Part shown: piece after piece, positions 1-6,532 of the stretch | Numbering within the stretch: the first letter of the stretch is position 1 | How the letters are laid out: the number at the start of each line of letters is the position of its first letter | NCBI GenBank assembly: GCA_023447015.1 | Contig: JAEXPG010000440.1 | Location: forward strand, 1-6,957 | Source of the DNA: Verrucomicrobiota bacterium | GTDB taxonomy: Bacteria; Verrucomicrobiota; Verrucomicrobiia; Opitutales; Opitutaceae | Direction of reading: 5' to 3' | DNA length: 6,957 nucleotides | Notes under the pieces: generated by a model | The model's database searches: none | What the model saw: the letters and a program-made list of their open reading frames with translations, nothing else | What the model was told of the DNA's origin: nothing | Program-made: the position numbers and the translations under genes

Positions 1-1
1 G

Positions 2-925
2 TCGCGCCTCTGGCGCGAGGCCGACGGGCACCTCTACGGACGCACGCCCGCGCTTCCGACCGACTGGGCTCTGCGCGCACTCGCCGCCCAGGGCGCCGCA
101 CGCCTGCGCCGGCAGTCCCTCTTCGCCGCGCTGCGCCCCTCCAATCTCTGGCCGCTCGCGCTCGTCCTCCTGGCCTGCCTGACCGCAACGCCCCGCGCCG
201 AGGCCGCCGGCGCCGCCGAGGTGTCGTACCAGAAAGCCGAATTCGCCAACGCCGAGCAGACCTGGCGCGCCGGCCTCGCCGTCACGCCCGACGACTGGAG
301 GATCCGGCACAACCTCGGCCTCGCGATCGCCCAGCAGAACCGCTGGTCCGAGGCCGCCGCGCAATGGGGCGTCGCCTTCCTTGCCGCGCCGCGCGACCCG
401 TCCGTCCGCTGGCATCTCGCCCTCGGCCTCGATCGGGCCGAGTTCACGCAGCCGGAGTTTGCCGCGCTCTCCGCCGGTACCGGCCTTGCAGGCCTCGCCC
501 GCCACGCCTCGCCTTCGGAGTGGCAGACGATCACCGTGACGGGCAGCACGTTCCTCGGCCTCGCGCTCGCCGCGTTGCTCGTCGCGCGCCATTTCCCGAG
601 CCGCCGCTCGCTGAACTGGGCCGCGGGCGCACTGGCCCTGACCGGAGTCCTCGGCCTCGCCGCCGGCTTCACGGCGCTTCGCAGGTACGGCCAACTCGCC
701 CATCCCGATGCCGTCCTGGTCTGGAAGGCCGCCGAGTTGCGCAGCGTCCCGACCGAAGCCGGCGAACAGAAACCGGAGCCCCTCGCCGCGGGCACGGTCG
801 CGCTCTGGCAGAAATCCTTCTTCGGCTGGGACCAGCTTCTCTTCCCGAATGGCCAGACCGGCTGGACCCGCCGCGAAAACCTCCAAGCCCTCTATCCGCG
901 AAAACAGGCCGCCGGAGATCGTTAA
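2..925 (+). CDS. Bat-type TPR / transmembrane / SH3 protein, C-terminal part (5' end outside window)
   Basis: The frame is open from the left edge to a TAA at 923-925 (307 residues), so this is the C-terminal part of a longer protein; the GTG at 221 is only an internal codon because coding continues upstream. In order, numbering visible residues from 1: a short segment with LWREADGHLYGR (3-14), a hydrophobic segment at about 49-62, a tetratricopeptide-like helical region at about 76-145 (AEFANAEQTWRAGL, then IRHNLGLAIAQQNRWSEAAAQ), two further membrane segments at about 178-195 and 205-226, and a bacterial SH3-like domain at about 236-298 (VLVWKAAELRSVP ... GWTRRENLQAL). TPR, two membrane helices and SH3 in this order is the architecture of BatE-type proteins of the Bat (Bacteroides aerotolerance) operon; the hydrophobic stretch before the TPR suggests a fusion with an upstream membrane protein such as BatD. 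It is probably an envelope protein with periplasmic TPR. The Bat assignment rests on architecture, as the diagnostic upstream genes are not in view. Confidence 0.72.
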   Translation, partial: SRLWREADGHLYGRTPALPTDWALRALAAQGAARLRRQSLFAALRPSNLWPLALVLLACLTATPRAEAAGAAEVSYQKAEFANAEQTWRAGLAVTPDDWRIRHNLGLAIAQQNRWSEAAAQWGVAFLAAPRDPSVRWHLALGLDRAEFTQPEFAALSAGTGLAGLARHASPSEWQTITVTGSTFLGLALAALLVARHFPSRRSLNWAAGALALTGVLGLAAGFTALRRYGQLAHPDAVLVWKAAELRSVPTEAGEQKPEPLAAGTVALWQKSFFGWDQLLFPNGQTGWTRRENLQALYPRKQAAGDR

Positions 926-1031
926 CCGCAAGAAACACGGAGATCGCAGCGCACAGCGGAACCTCGGCGGGGCCATTGCAGTTCCGGTCTCCCTCTTCTG
1001 GTTCTTGGTACGCGTTGCGTTCTTTGCGGTT
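924..1031. repeat. Imperfect inverted-repeat intergenic element (AACCGCAA ... TTGCGGTT ends)
   Basis: The gap between the Bat-type gene and the acetyltransferase starts with AACCGCAA (924-931), which shares its AA with the upstream stop codon, and ends with the exact reverse complement TTGCGGTT (1024-1031). The arms extend imperfectly inward: GAAACACGG on the left against AGAACGCAACG on the reversed right arm. From memory, intergenic elements built on AACCGCAAAGAACGC-type units are frequent in Verrucomicrobiota genomes, so this is probably one degenerate copy of a dispersed palindromic repeat. Only one copy is in the window, so the dispersed nature is inference. It may also fold in the transcript and help end the upstream message, though no T-run follows. 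Confidence 0.5.
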
Positions 1032-1061
1032 GCGCCCTCCGCACCGTTCGCCCCCGCGGCA

Positions 1062-1565
1062 ATGCCACTCTCCGACCCCAACCAGCCCTCGCCCATTCTC
1101 TGCCGGCCGCTCCGACCCGACGAAGCCGACGAGGCCTGCGCGTTGGCACGGGGGGTGTTCGACCGCTTCATCGCACCGGAGCAGGACGAGAGGGGCATCC
1201 GGATGTTCCACCGGTTCGCGCGCCCCGGCGCACTCCTCCACCGGCACGCCACCCGGTACACCAGCTGGGTCGCCGTCGCCGGCCCGCGCGTGGTCGGGCT
1301 GCTCCACCTTCACGCCCGCAACCACATCTCGCTCCTCTTCGTCGCCCCCGAGTACCAGGGCCATGGTTGTGCCGCCTGCCTGCTCCGGACGGCCGCAAAC
1401 GCCCATGACTTCGTCGCTCCGGCGACAGTGAATGCGAGCCCCAACGCCGTGGGCTTCTACGCCAGACTCGGGTTCACCCCCGAAGGCCCCCTGCTTCTGA
1501 AAAACGGGGTCCGGCACCAGCCCATGCGCCTCGCCTCGCTACCGCCATCCTTGGCGCCCCGGTGA
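1062..1565 (+). CDS. GNAT-family N-acetyltransferase
   Basis: A 167-residue protein, the usual length for a single-domain GNAT enzyme that transfers acetyl from acetyl-CoA to an amine; the substrate cannot be told. The order is typical: N-terminal RPLRPDEADEACALA (15-29) forming strand 1 and helix 1, FDRFIAPEQDERGI (33-46), strands around WVAVAGPRVVGLLHL (69-83), motif A at LLFVAPEYQGHGCAACLL (91-108) with the acetyl-CoA loop pattern Q99-x-x-G102-x-A104, and motif B VNASPNAVGFYARLGFTPEG (123-142), in which N128, F132, Y133 and LGF are standard. The ATG at 1062 is chosen because the GNAT fold starts just after it; the frame is open further upstream to 708, but that part only shadows the Bat-type gene and the repeat. 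No Shine-Dalgarno sequence is visible. It is cytosolic, and probably transcribed alone or by read-through, with no functional link to neighbours evident. Confidence 0.88.
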   Translation: MPLSDPNQPSPILCRPLRPDEADEACALARGVFDRFIAPEQDERGIRMFHRFARPGALLHRHATRYTSWVAVAGPRVVGLLHLHARNHISLLFVAPEYQGHGCAACLLRTAANAHDFVAPATVNASPNAVGFYARLGFTPEGPLLLKNGVRHQPMRLASLPPSLAPR

Positions 1566-1581
1566 CGGCTGTCCGCCCCGC

Positions 1582-1602
1582 GCCCGCCGGCAACCGGCGG
1601 GC
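1582..1602 (+). terminator. Perfect 9-bp GC hairpin after the acetyltransferase gene
   Basis: GCCCGCCGG (1582-1590), loop CAA, then CCGGCGGGC (1594-1602): a perfect 9-bp, almost all-GC stem with a 3-base loop, beginning 16 bases after the stop codon at 1563-1565. No T-run follows on either strand, so an intrinsic terminator of classical form is not shown; transcript-end or RNA-stabilising function is inferred from position. Confidence 0.5.
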
Positions 1603-1684
1603 CTGATCCAGCGAGGGGTCCGGTCGGCGCCGCCGCGATCCGGCGTGTCGCTCCGGCAGGATTTTTCCCTCCCTCAGCCGGGAA

Positions 1685-1697
1685 CGTCTTCAAGACG
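1685..1697. promoter_or_regulatory. Short palindrome upstream of the cheX-like gene, possible operator
   Basis: CGTCTT-C-AAGACG is a perfect 6-bp inverted repeat around one central base, about 97 bases before the chosen cheX start, in the non-coding stretch 1566-1793. It could be a binding site for a dimeric regulator of the cheX-cheY pair. I could not place a convincing -35/-10 pair around it, and a palindrome of this size can occur by chance. Confidence 0.2.
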
Positions 1698-1793
1698 CGG
1701 CGTCACGGGCCGATGAGCAAAGCACCTCCGTGCCCTCCGGGCGAAACTCCCACTCCAACCCGTCCGCCCAGGCCACCCCCAGCACACGATCCC

Positions 1794-2312
1794 ATGCCAA
1801 CCAGCCTCACCGAAAACCTCTTCAAGGAATGCATCGAGCACGCGGTCCAGAAGGTCTTCCAGACCATGCTCCAGAAAACGGCCCTCCCGGTGCATGGGGA
1901 GTCGCCCGTCCCGACCCCCGAACCGTGGGCCCGGCCGGCCGATCTGGACGGCACCCTCGCGGTCGGCAGCGTGGGCTTCGCCGGCGACATCTGCGGCCTG
2001 GTCTTCATCTACCTTTCCGAGCGCCTGGCGCACAACGTCGCCGGAGGCATGCTCGGCATGAACGACGCGGAGGTCGCCGACGCGGGCCGCGAAGTGATCT
2101 CCGACTCCGTGGGCGAACTCACCAACATGACCGTCGGGGTCTTCAAGAACCGCCTCCACGACATGGGCTACCCCTGCAAACTCACGATTCCCACCGTCGT
2201 CTGGGGCAACGGCATCTCGATCCAGCCCACCCGCGGCACCGTCCGGCGGACCTACGTCTTCAAGGTCGATAACCTCAGCGTGATCGCGGACCTGATCTTC
2301 AAGGACGAGTGA
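1794..2312 (+). CDS. cheX: CheX-type chemotaxis phosphatase (CheC/CheX/FliY family)
   Basis: A 172-residue protein. CheX-family proteins remove phosphate from CheY-P. The family signature D/S-x3-E-x2-N followed some 22 residues later by P is present: D104-SVG-E108-LT-N111, then P133 after 21 residues; E108 and N111 correspond to the catalytic pair. N-terminal ENLFKECIEHAVQKVFQTML (7-26) matches the usual first helix, FAGDICGLVFIYLS (62-75) the central strands, and IPTVVWGNGISI (132-143) the segment after the motif. The ATG at 1794 is chosen because the fold begins directly after it. An in-frame ATG at 1713 would add 27 mostly Pro/Thr residues unlike the family, so that stretch is probably leader. 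Neither start has a clear Shine-Dalgarno sequence. The receiver gene follows after 11 bases, so the two are almost certainly co-transcribed and CheY below is the likely substrate. The protein should be cytosolic. Confidence 0.82.
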   Translation: MPTSLTENLFKECIEHAVQKVFQTMLQKTALPVHGESPVPTPEPWARPADLDGTLAVGSVGFAGDICGLVFIYLSERLAHNVAGGMLGMNDAEVADAGREVISDSVGELTNMTVGVFKNRLHDMGYPCKLTIPTVVWGNGISIQPTRGTVRRTYVFKVDNLSVIADLIFKDE

Positions 2313-2323
2313 CCCATCTTCCC

Positions 2324-2698
2324 ATGCACAAGATCCTCACCATCGACGACTCCAAGACCATCCGCATGATCCTGCAGCGGGCCTTCAAGCCATTCGACTG
2401 CGCCCTCATCGAGGCCGCCAACGGCGAGGAGGGACTCAAGGCCGCCGCCGAGCACAAGCCCGACATCATCATCCTCGACATCACGATGCCCCAGATGGAC
2501 GGCATCCGGATGCTGACCTTGCTGCGCGAGCGGGCCGACAAGACGCCGGTCATCATGCTCACCGCCGAGGGCGGCGCCGACAGCATCAACAAGGCGAGCC
2601 ACCTCGGCATCAGCGACTACATCGCCAAGCCCTTCGAGAACGAAGCTCTCGTCGCGAAGGTCGAGAAGATCCTCCCGCTGGTCCGCAAAGCGGCGTAA
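2324..2698 (+). CDS. Single-domain CheY-like response regulator
   Basis: A 124-residue receiver domain with no output domain. All catalytic positions are present: acidic pair D8-D9 in ILTIDDSKTIR, phospho-acceptor D52 in IIILDITMPQMDG, T80 in VIMLTAEGG, and K102 in DYIAKPF with Y99 at the aromatic switch position. It should act by protein-protein contact when phosphorylated, on a flagellar motor, pilus motor or enzyme not seen here. The ATG at 2324 gives the normal CheY beginning (MHKILTIDDS). A GTG at 2309 would overlap the cheX stop in GTGA form and add five residues; AAGGA at 2301-2305 is too near that GTG (3 bases) and too far from the ATG (18), so the start is not settled by a ribosome site. 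Coupling to cheX is likely. No histidine kinase of the CheA type is in the window. Confidence 0.88.
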   Translation: MHKILTIDDSKTIRMILQRAFKPFDCALIEAANGEEGLKAAAEHKPDIIILDITMPQMDGIRMLTLLRERADKTPVIMLTAEGGADSINKASHLGISDYIAKPFENEALVAKVEKILPLVRKAA

Positions 2699-2723
2699 CC
2701 GCCGCCGCGCCATCCCAGTGCCC

Positions 2724-2750
2724 GTGCGCGGCGCCACCCGCCCCGCGCAC
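2724..2750. terminator. GC-rich hairpin between convergent genes, possible two-way terminator
   Basis: GTGCGCGG (2724-2731) and CCGCGCAC (2743-2750) form a perfect 8-bp stem with an 11-base loop, 25 bases after the cheY stop. The gene on the other strand ends at 2804, so the hairpin lies in the only gap (2699-2803) between convergent transcripts and would serve both directions. A second, weaker hairpin (CACCG 2773-2777, CGGTG 2782-2786) sits closer to the response-regulator stop. Neither is followed by a T-run, so termination is inferred from position. Confidence 0.45.
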
Positions 2751-2803
2751 CGCGGCCGGACCGAGGTCGCCCCACCGCCTCCGGTGCGGCCCCCGGGCGT
2801 CTC

Positions 2804-3505
2804 CTACCCGACGTACTGGTAGCCGACGCCGTGCACGGTCTTGATCAGCTTCGCCGCGCCGTCGTCGCCGACCTTCTTGCGCACCTGCGCGACGTGCTGG
2901 TCGAGCGTCCGGGTCGTGCCCAGATAGTCGATCCCCCACACCTCGTTGAGCATCTGGTCGCGCGAGAGCACCTCGCCCTTCCGGTCGTGGAAAACCTCGA
3001 GCAGCTTCAACTCCCGGGCGGTGAGCTCGTGGCTGGTCTTCCCCCTTGAGGCAGTGAATCGCTTCCGGTCGATCAGCGTCTCGCCGAACTGGAAGGTGTC
3101 GGGCAGGTCCTTGGCCGGCACGGCCATCTGGTCGAGCCGCCGGAACGCCGCGTGCACCCGCGCGAGAATCTCCCGCAGCCCGAAGGGTTTCGTCACGTAG
3201 TCGTCGGCGCCAAGCTCGAGCCCCAGCACCTTGTCGATCTCCTCGCCCTTGGCGGTGAGCATGATCACCGGCACGCGCCGGTCCTGCTCGCGGATCTTGC
3301 GACAGACGTCGTAGCCGCTGAGCACGGGCAGCATGAGGTCGAGCAGCACCAGGTCGAAACCGCCGGCCGCGAAGAGCTTCACCGCCTGTCCGCCATCGGG
3401 CGCCACGACCACGGCATGGCCGTCGGCCGCGAGGGCCTCCTGCAATGCCTCGCGGATCGCGGGGTCGTCTTCGACGATGAGTACCTTGCGCTGGTGGGTG
3501 TTCAT
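2804..3505 (-). CDS. OmpR/PhoB-family DNA-binding response regulator
   Basis: A 233-residue two-domain transcription regulator. The receiver (about 7-120) has the acidic pair D13-D14 (VLIVEDDPAIREAL), phospho-acceptor D56 (LVLLDLMLPVLSGYDV), T84 (VIMLTAKG) and K106 (DDYVTKPFG). The winged-helix DNA-binding domain (about 136-232) shows the standard order: LTARELKLLEVF (161-172), SRDQMLNEVWG (181-191), the recognition helix RTLDQHVAQVRKKVG (199-213), and the wing IKTVHGVGYQYVG (221-233). Length and motifs are complete. The start is fixed by the 4-base ATGA overlap with the kinase gene upstream, typical of translational coupling to the cognate kinase. When phosphorylated it should dimerise and bind direct repeats at target promoters, which may include the VWA promoter of its own operon (inference). 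No Shine-Dalgarno is visible, consistent with coupling. Confidence 0.94.
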   Translation of the reverse strand: MNTHQRKVLIVEDDPAIREALQEALAADGHAVVVAPDGGQAVKLFAAGGFDLVLLDLMLPVLSGYDVCRKIREQDRRVPVIMLTAKGEEIDKVLGLELGADDYVTKPFGLREILARVHAAFRRLDQMAVPAKDLPDTFQFGETLIDRKRFTASRGKTSHELTARELKLLEVFHDRKGEVLSRDQMLNEVWGIDYLGTTRTLDQHVAQVRKKVGDDGAAKLIKTVHGVGYQYVG

Positions 3506-5133
3506 TTCGGGGAAACAGGGTTGGCGGTGGGAGCGAGCGGAAGTCGGATCTCGAACGAAGTGCCTTCGGCGGTGTCGAGCAGCACCAGATCGCCGCCGGC
3601 CTGCCGGAGCAGCCCACGGGCGAGGCTCAGGCCGAGGCCGACGCCGGGCGACTTGTCGGTGAGCGTGCGTCCGCCTTGGACGAACGGCTCGAACACCCGC
3701 GACCGGATCGCCGCCGGGATGCCGGGACCGCGATCGGCCACGACCACGCGCAGCCGCGCGGCGTCCACGACCAACCGCACCGTGACGACACCGCTGTTGG
3801 GCGCGTACTTCGCGGCGTTGTCGAGCAGGTTGATCAGGGCCTGTTTGAGGCCCGAGCGGTCACCCTGGGCCGGCGGCGCCGCGGCAGGCAGCTCGAGCGC
3901 GAGCGTCAGGCCGGACGTCGAGAGAGGCCCGCGCAGTTCCTCGGCGACCTCGTGCACGACGGCGGCGACGTCGACCGGCCCGCACTCGACCTTGCGCACG
4001 CCCTTCTCAAGGGCATTGAACGCGAGCAGCCGTTCGATCAACGCACCGAGCCGCTGGCTCTCCGCACTGATCCGCCCGGCAAACTTCGCGCGTTTCTCGT
4101 CGGACAAGCCCGGCTCGCCGAGCAGATCCGCGAACATCCGGATCGAGGTCAGCGGCGTGCGCAGCTCGTGCGACACCTGCGCGACGAAGGTGATCCGCCG
4201 CTCGGCTTCGCGCGACGAGCGCCGCGTGTGTTCCGTCAGCAGCGCCCCGAGCGCGAGGAAGAGAGCGAGCAGCAGCCCGCCGGCCACACCGGCCAGGCGT
4301 GTGTCGCCGGCCTTCATCCGCAGCGCCTCGCCCGGCGCCACGACGAGCCGGTAGGCCGGCAGCCCGGCGCCCACCACGCCCTGATCCGGGCCGCGGTTCG
4401 GCCAGGCCTCCAGGACGACGCGCGCCTTTCCGCCGACCGCCAGATCCGCGCGCACGCGCTTCACCAGCGGCACGACGTCGACAAAGCAGCCGCGCACCGG
4501 AGCGTCGGGGCCCGGTTGGTACCAGAAAGTCCACGGCGCCGCCGGATCGGCCGTGTTGCCCGCCCAGCCCGCCCACGGGTCGGCCGGCCGGCCGGCCTGC
4601 GCGAGCAGATCGAGATTCTCGCCCTGATAGCCGAGCGTCGACTCGTCGAACACCGGGTTGCCGAGCATGGGATATGCGACGGCGCGAAAACTGCCGAACG
4701 AGAGCGAAGGGACGGCCTTGTCGTCGGGATGCGCCGACCGCCACTCCCGCAGACGCTCCACCAGGGTCTTCAGCTCCGCCGCCGACAACGCCCCGCCGGG
4801 CGCGCGCACCTCCGCCAGATCGCGCCGGGGGTTCCATACGAACGTGCCCACGACCACCTCGTTCGCCTCGTCCCACCGCTGCAGGGCCCGGTCCAAGCCG
4901 TCGACGTGGAACCCCGCCAGCGCCACGACCGTCGTCCGGCGGACCTCCTCGGCATAGCGCGTGACCAGATCGACGGCGCGGGCGCGTTCCTGCGCCACCG
5001 CGCCGGCCGACTGCGCGGCGATCTCGTCGCGCGCGGTGGCATAGAGCCGGTGGAACACCAGCGCGGAGGCGGCCGCGGCGACGCCGAACAGCACCCAGAG
5101 AAACACCAGACGGTGGCGACGAAACACACTCAT
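3502..5133 (-). CDS. Membrane sensor histidine kinase with large periplasmic domain
   Basis: A 543-residue inner-membrane kinase. TM1 is about 9-28 (LVFLWVLFGVAAAASALVF) after a basic N-terminus; TM2 is about 281-299 (AGVAGGLLLALFLALGALL). Between them lie about 250 residues of periplasmic sensor that I cannot assign to a family; it contains VVVGTFVWNPRRDLAEV (93-109) and a Trp-rich stretch (187-204, W187, W190, W201, W204). TM2 is followed directly by the dimerisation domain, leaving no room for HAMP. HisKA has the phospho-acceptor H322 in SHELRTPLTSIRMFADLL (321-338). The ATPase domain has the N box LINLLDNAAKY (433-443, N435, N439), the G1 box DRGPGIP (467-473), F box FEPFVQGG (481-488) and G2 box GVGLGLSLA (497-505), so it should be active. 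It is encoded 10 bases after the VWA gene and overlaps the regulator start by four bases, making the regulator its probable partner. The ligand is unknown. Confidence 0.93.
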   Translation of the reverse strand: MSVFRRHRLVFLWVLFGVAAAASALVFHRLYATARDEIAAQSAGAVAQERARAVDLVTRYAEEVRRTTVVALAGFHVDGLDRALQRWDEANEVVVGTFVWNPRRDLAEVRAPGGALSAAELKTLVERLREWRSAHPDDKAVPSLSFGSFRAVAYPMLGNPVFDESTLGYQGENLDLLAQAGRPADPWAGWAGNTADPAAPWTFWYQPGPDAPVRGCFVDVVPLVKRVRADLAVGGKARVVLEAWPNRGPDQGVVGAGLPAYRLVVAPGEALRMKAGDTRLAGVAGGLLLALFLALGALLTEHTRRSSREAERRITFVAQVSHELRTPLTSIRMFADLLGEPGLSDEKRAKFAGRISAESQRLGALIERLLAFNALEKGVRKVECGPVDVAAVVHEVAEELRGPLSTSGLTLALELPAAAPPAQGDRSGLKQALINLLDNAAKYAPNSGVVTVRLVVDAARLRVVVADRGPGIPAAIRSRVFEPFVQGGRTLTDKSPGVGLGLSLARGLLRQAGGDLVLLDTAEGTSFEIRLPLAPTANPVSPK

Positions 5134-5143
5134 GGCGGAGGAC

Positions 5144-6478
5144 CTACTTGTCCGTCTTCTCCTCCGCGGTGGGGGTCTCGAACTGGTTGTAGAGGCCGGA
5201 CCGCAGGATCTTGCGGTCGAGCTGGTTGAGCCCGCGCGCCTGCACCTCGGCGAGGTACGTCTCCAGTACCTGGATCCGCGCGGCGATCACGTCGTCCGTG
5301 AGGTCGTCGTTCATCGTCCGCGCCTCGTCGCGCGCCCGCCGCAGCTCGCGCAGCGCCCGCCGGAAGTCGCCCTTGTCGAGCTGTTCGATCGAACGCTGCA
5401 TGCCCTCGCTGATCACGGCGCCGACGGCCGCGCGCAGCACACCGCGGTTGATCGACTTCCGCACGACCCAGCTGTTGCTCTCGAAATAGGCGGAAAGCTT
5501 GCGGGTCGCCTCATGCGCGGCGCCGGTGGCGACATCCTTCCACGTGAGGCGCACGGTCGCGATGTTGGCATCGCTGCGCTGCGGGGCGAGCGTGGCCCCC
5601 GCCAGCACGCTGAGATCCTGTCCGGCGAACAACTGCGGAAAACGGAAGGTTGCGGTGCGTTCCTCGACCACGGCCCGCTCCCATCCCGCCGCCTCCACCT
5701 CCCGGGTGTCGTCGCCGAACTCGACGCGCAGCACCACGTCCTGAGCCACCGGCGTGCGCAAGGGCGCCAGCTCGGACTGGAGCACCTCGGCGAGTTTCGC
5801 GGGCTGCGCGGCGTACCGGAAGCGGCCGTTGCCCGTCCGCGCCAACGCGGCGAGCAGATCCTCCTCGAACTCGTCGCCCAGGCCGATGGTCGAAAGGGTG
5901 ATGCCCTCGCGGGCGAAGAGCTCGGCGAGCCGGAGGAAGTCGTCGCGCTCGCGCGGCCCCTTCGTCGCCGGCCCGTCGGTGATCAGGACGAGATGGTTCA
6001 CCGCCGCGCTCGCCGCATAGCGCCGCAACTGCGCCGCGCCCTGATTGAGCGCATCATAGAGCGCCGCGCCGCCGGCCGGCTCGATCCGCGCCAGCGTGGC
6101 GTCGAGATCCGTGATTTGGTCGCGCCGCTGCGCCGGGACAAGCGTCTCCACCTCCGACCCGAACAGCACGATCGAGACGACGTCGCGCTCGTCCAGCGAG
6201 GCGAGCCCGGCGGACACCGCCTGTCGCAACGCCTGGATCGGCTCCCCCGCCATCGAGCCGGACCGATCGAGCACAAAGGCGAGGTTGCGCGTCGCCGCCG
6301 TCGTCTCGCCGGGCACGCCCGGGACGACGACCTTGGCCTCGACATAGACGGAGTTGACCACGTCCGCCTGATAGGTCGTCCGGTCGCAGGCCGCCTCGAG
6401 CGACAACACCGCGGGCTGCGCCGTGAGGACGCCGCACAGCAGCGTCGAGGCAAACAGGGGAAGGAAGGCGATGCGCAT
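5144..6478 (-). CDS. Exported VWA-domain protein, first gene of the kinase/regulator operon
   Basis: From the ATG at 6478 the protein has 444 residues. Residues 1-20 (MRIAFLPLFASTLLCGVLTA) look like a Sec signal peptide cut before QPA; there is no good lipobox. A short beta-rich part (21-64) precedes the von Willebrand factor A domain (about 65-230), with D71-x-S73-x-S75 (LAFVLDRSGSMAGEP) and D168 (LVLITDGPA) as metal-site positions; the place of the usual Thr in GGTALYDAL reads GGAALYDAL (A138), so the metal site may be altered. A beta-rich region follows (about 240-330), then a charged helical C-terminus (about 360-416, DKGDFRRALRELRRARDEA). The layout resembles VWA proteins of the YfbK/'Ca-activated chloride channel homolog' type, none with a clear enzymatic role. 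A TTG at 6538 is also in frame but would put 20 residues before the signal peptide, so 6478 is preferred. No Shine-Dalgarno is visible. Likely role: periplasmic protein-binding partner linked to the kinase (inference). Confidence 0.87.
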   Translation of the reverse strand: MRIAFLPLFASTLLCGVLTAQPAVLSLEAACDRTTYQADVVNSVYVEAKVVVPGVPGETTAATRNLAFVLDRSGSMAGEPIQALRQAVSAGLASLDERDVVSIVLFGSEVETLVPAQRRDQITDLDATLARIEPAGGAALYDALNQGAAQLRRYAASAAVNHLVLITDGPATKGPRERDDFLRLAELFAREGITLSTIGLGDEFEEDLLAALARTGNGRFRYAAQPAKLAEVLQSELAPLRTPVAQDVVLRVEFGDDTREVEAAGWERAVVEERTATFRFPQLFAGQDLSVLAGATLAPQRSDANIATVRLTWKDVATGAAHEATRKLSAYFESNSWVVRKSINRGVLRAAVGAVISEGMQRSIEQLDKGDFRRALRELRRARDEARTMNDDLTDDVIAARIQVLETYLAEVQARGLNQLDRKILRSGLYNQFETPTAEEKTDK

Positions 6479-6532
6479 GGGGCGGAGTTTACACGAACGG
6501 CGGACGCAATGCGTCATGGCTGCGTAAAACAT

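Noticed and set aside
708..1061. N-terminal extension of the acetyltransferase frame, including a hydrophobic stretch encoded by the repeat
   Set aside because: It runs through the end of the Bat-type gene in another frame and then the intergenic repeat; the GNAT fold is complete from the ATG at 1062.
364..1431. 355-residue + strand frame overlapping the Bat-type gene and the acetyltransferase
   Set aside because: Arg/Pro/Ser-rich shadow frame with no motif, crossing two supported genes.
669..1517. 282-residue minus-strand frame opposite the acetyltransferase
   Set aside because: Antisense shadow; the + strand frame carries clear GNAT motifs A and B.
2610..3617. 335-residue minus frame overlapping the response regulator
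   Set aside because: Alternative frame of the regulator gene, Arg/Gly-rich, without receiver or winged-helix motifs.
3152..4354. 400-residue + strand frame across the regulator-kinase junction
   Set aside because: It overlaps two confident genes on the other strand and has no domain signal.
3676..5229. 517-residue open frame on the + strand antisense to the histidine kinase
   Set aside because: It covers a kinase with all catalytic boxes intact; its own composition is Arg-rich and motif-free.
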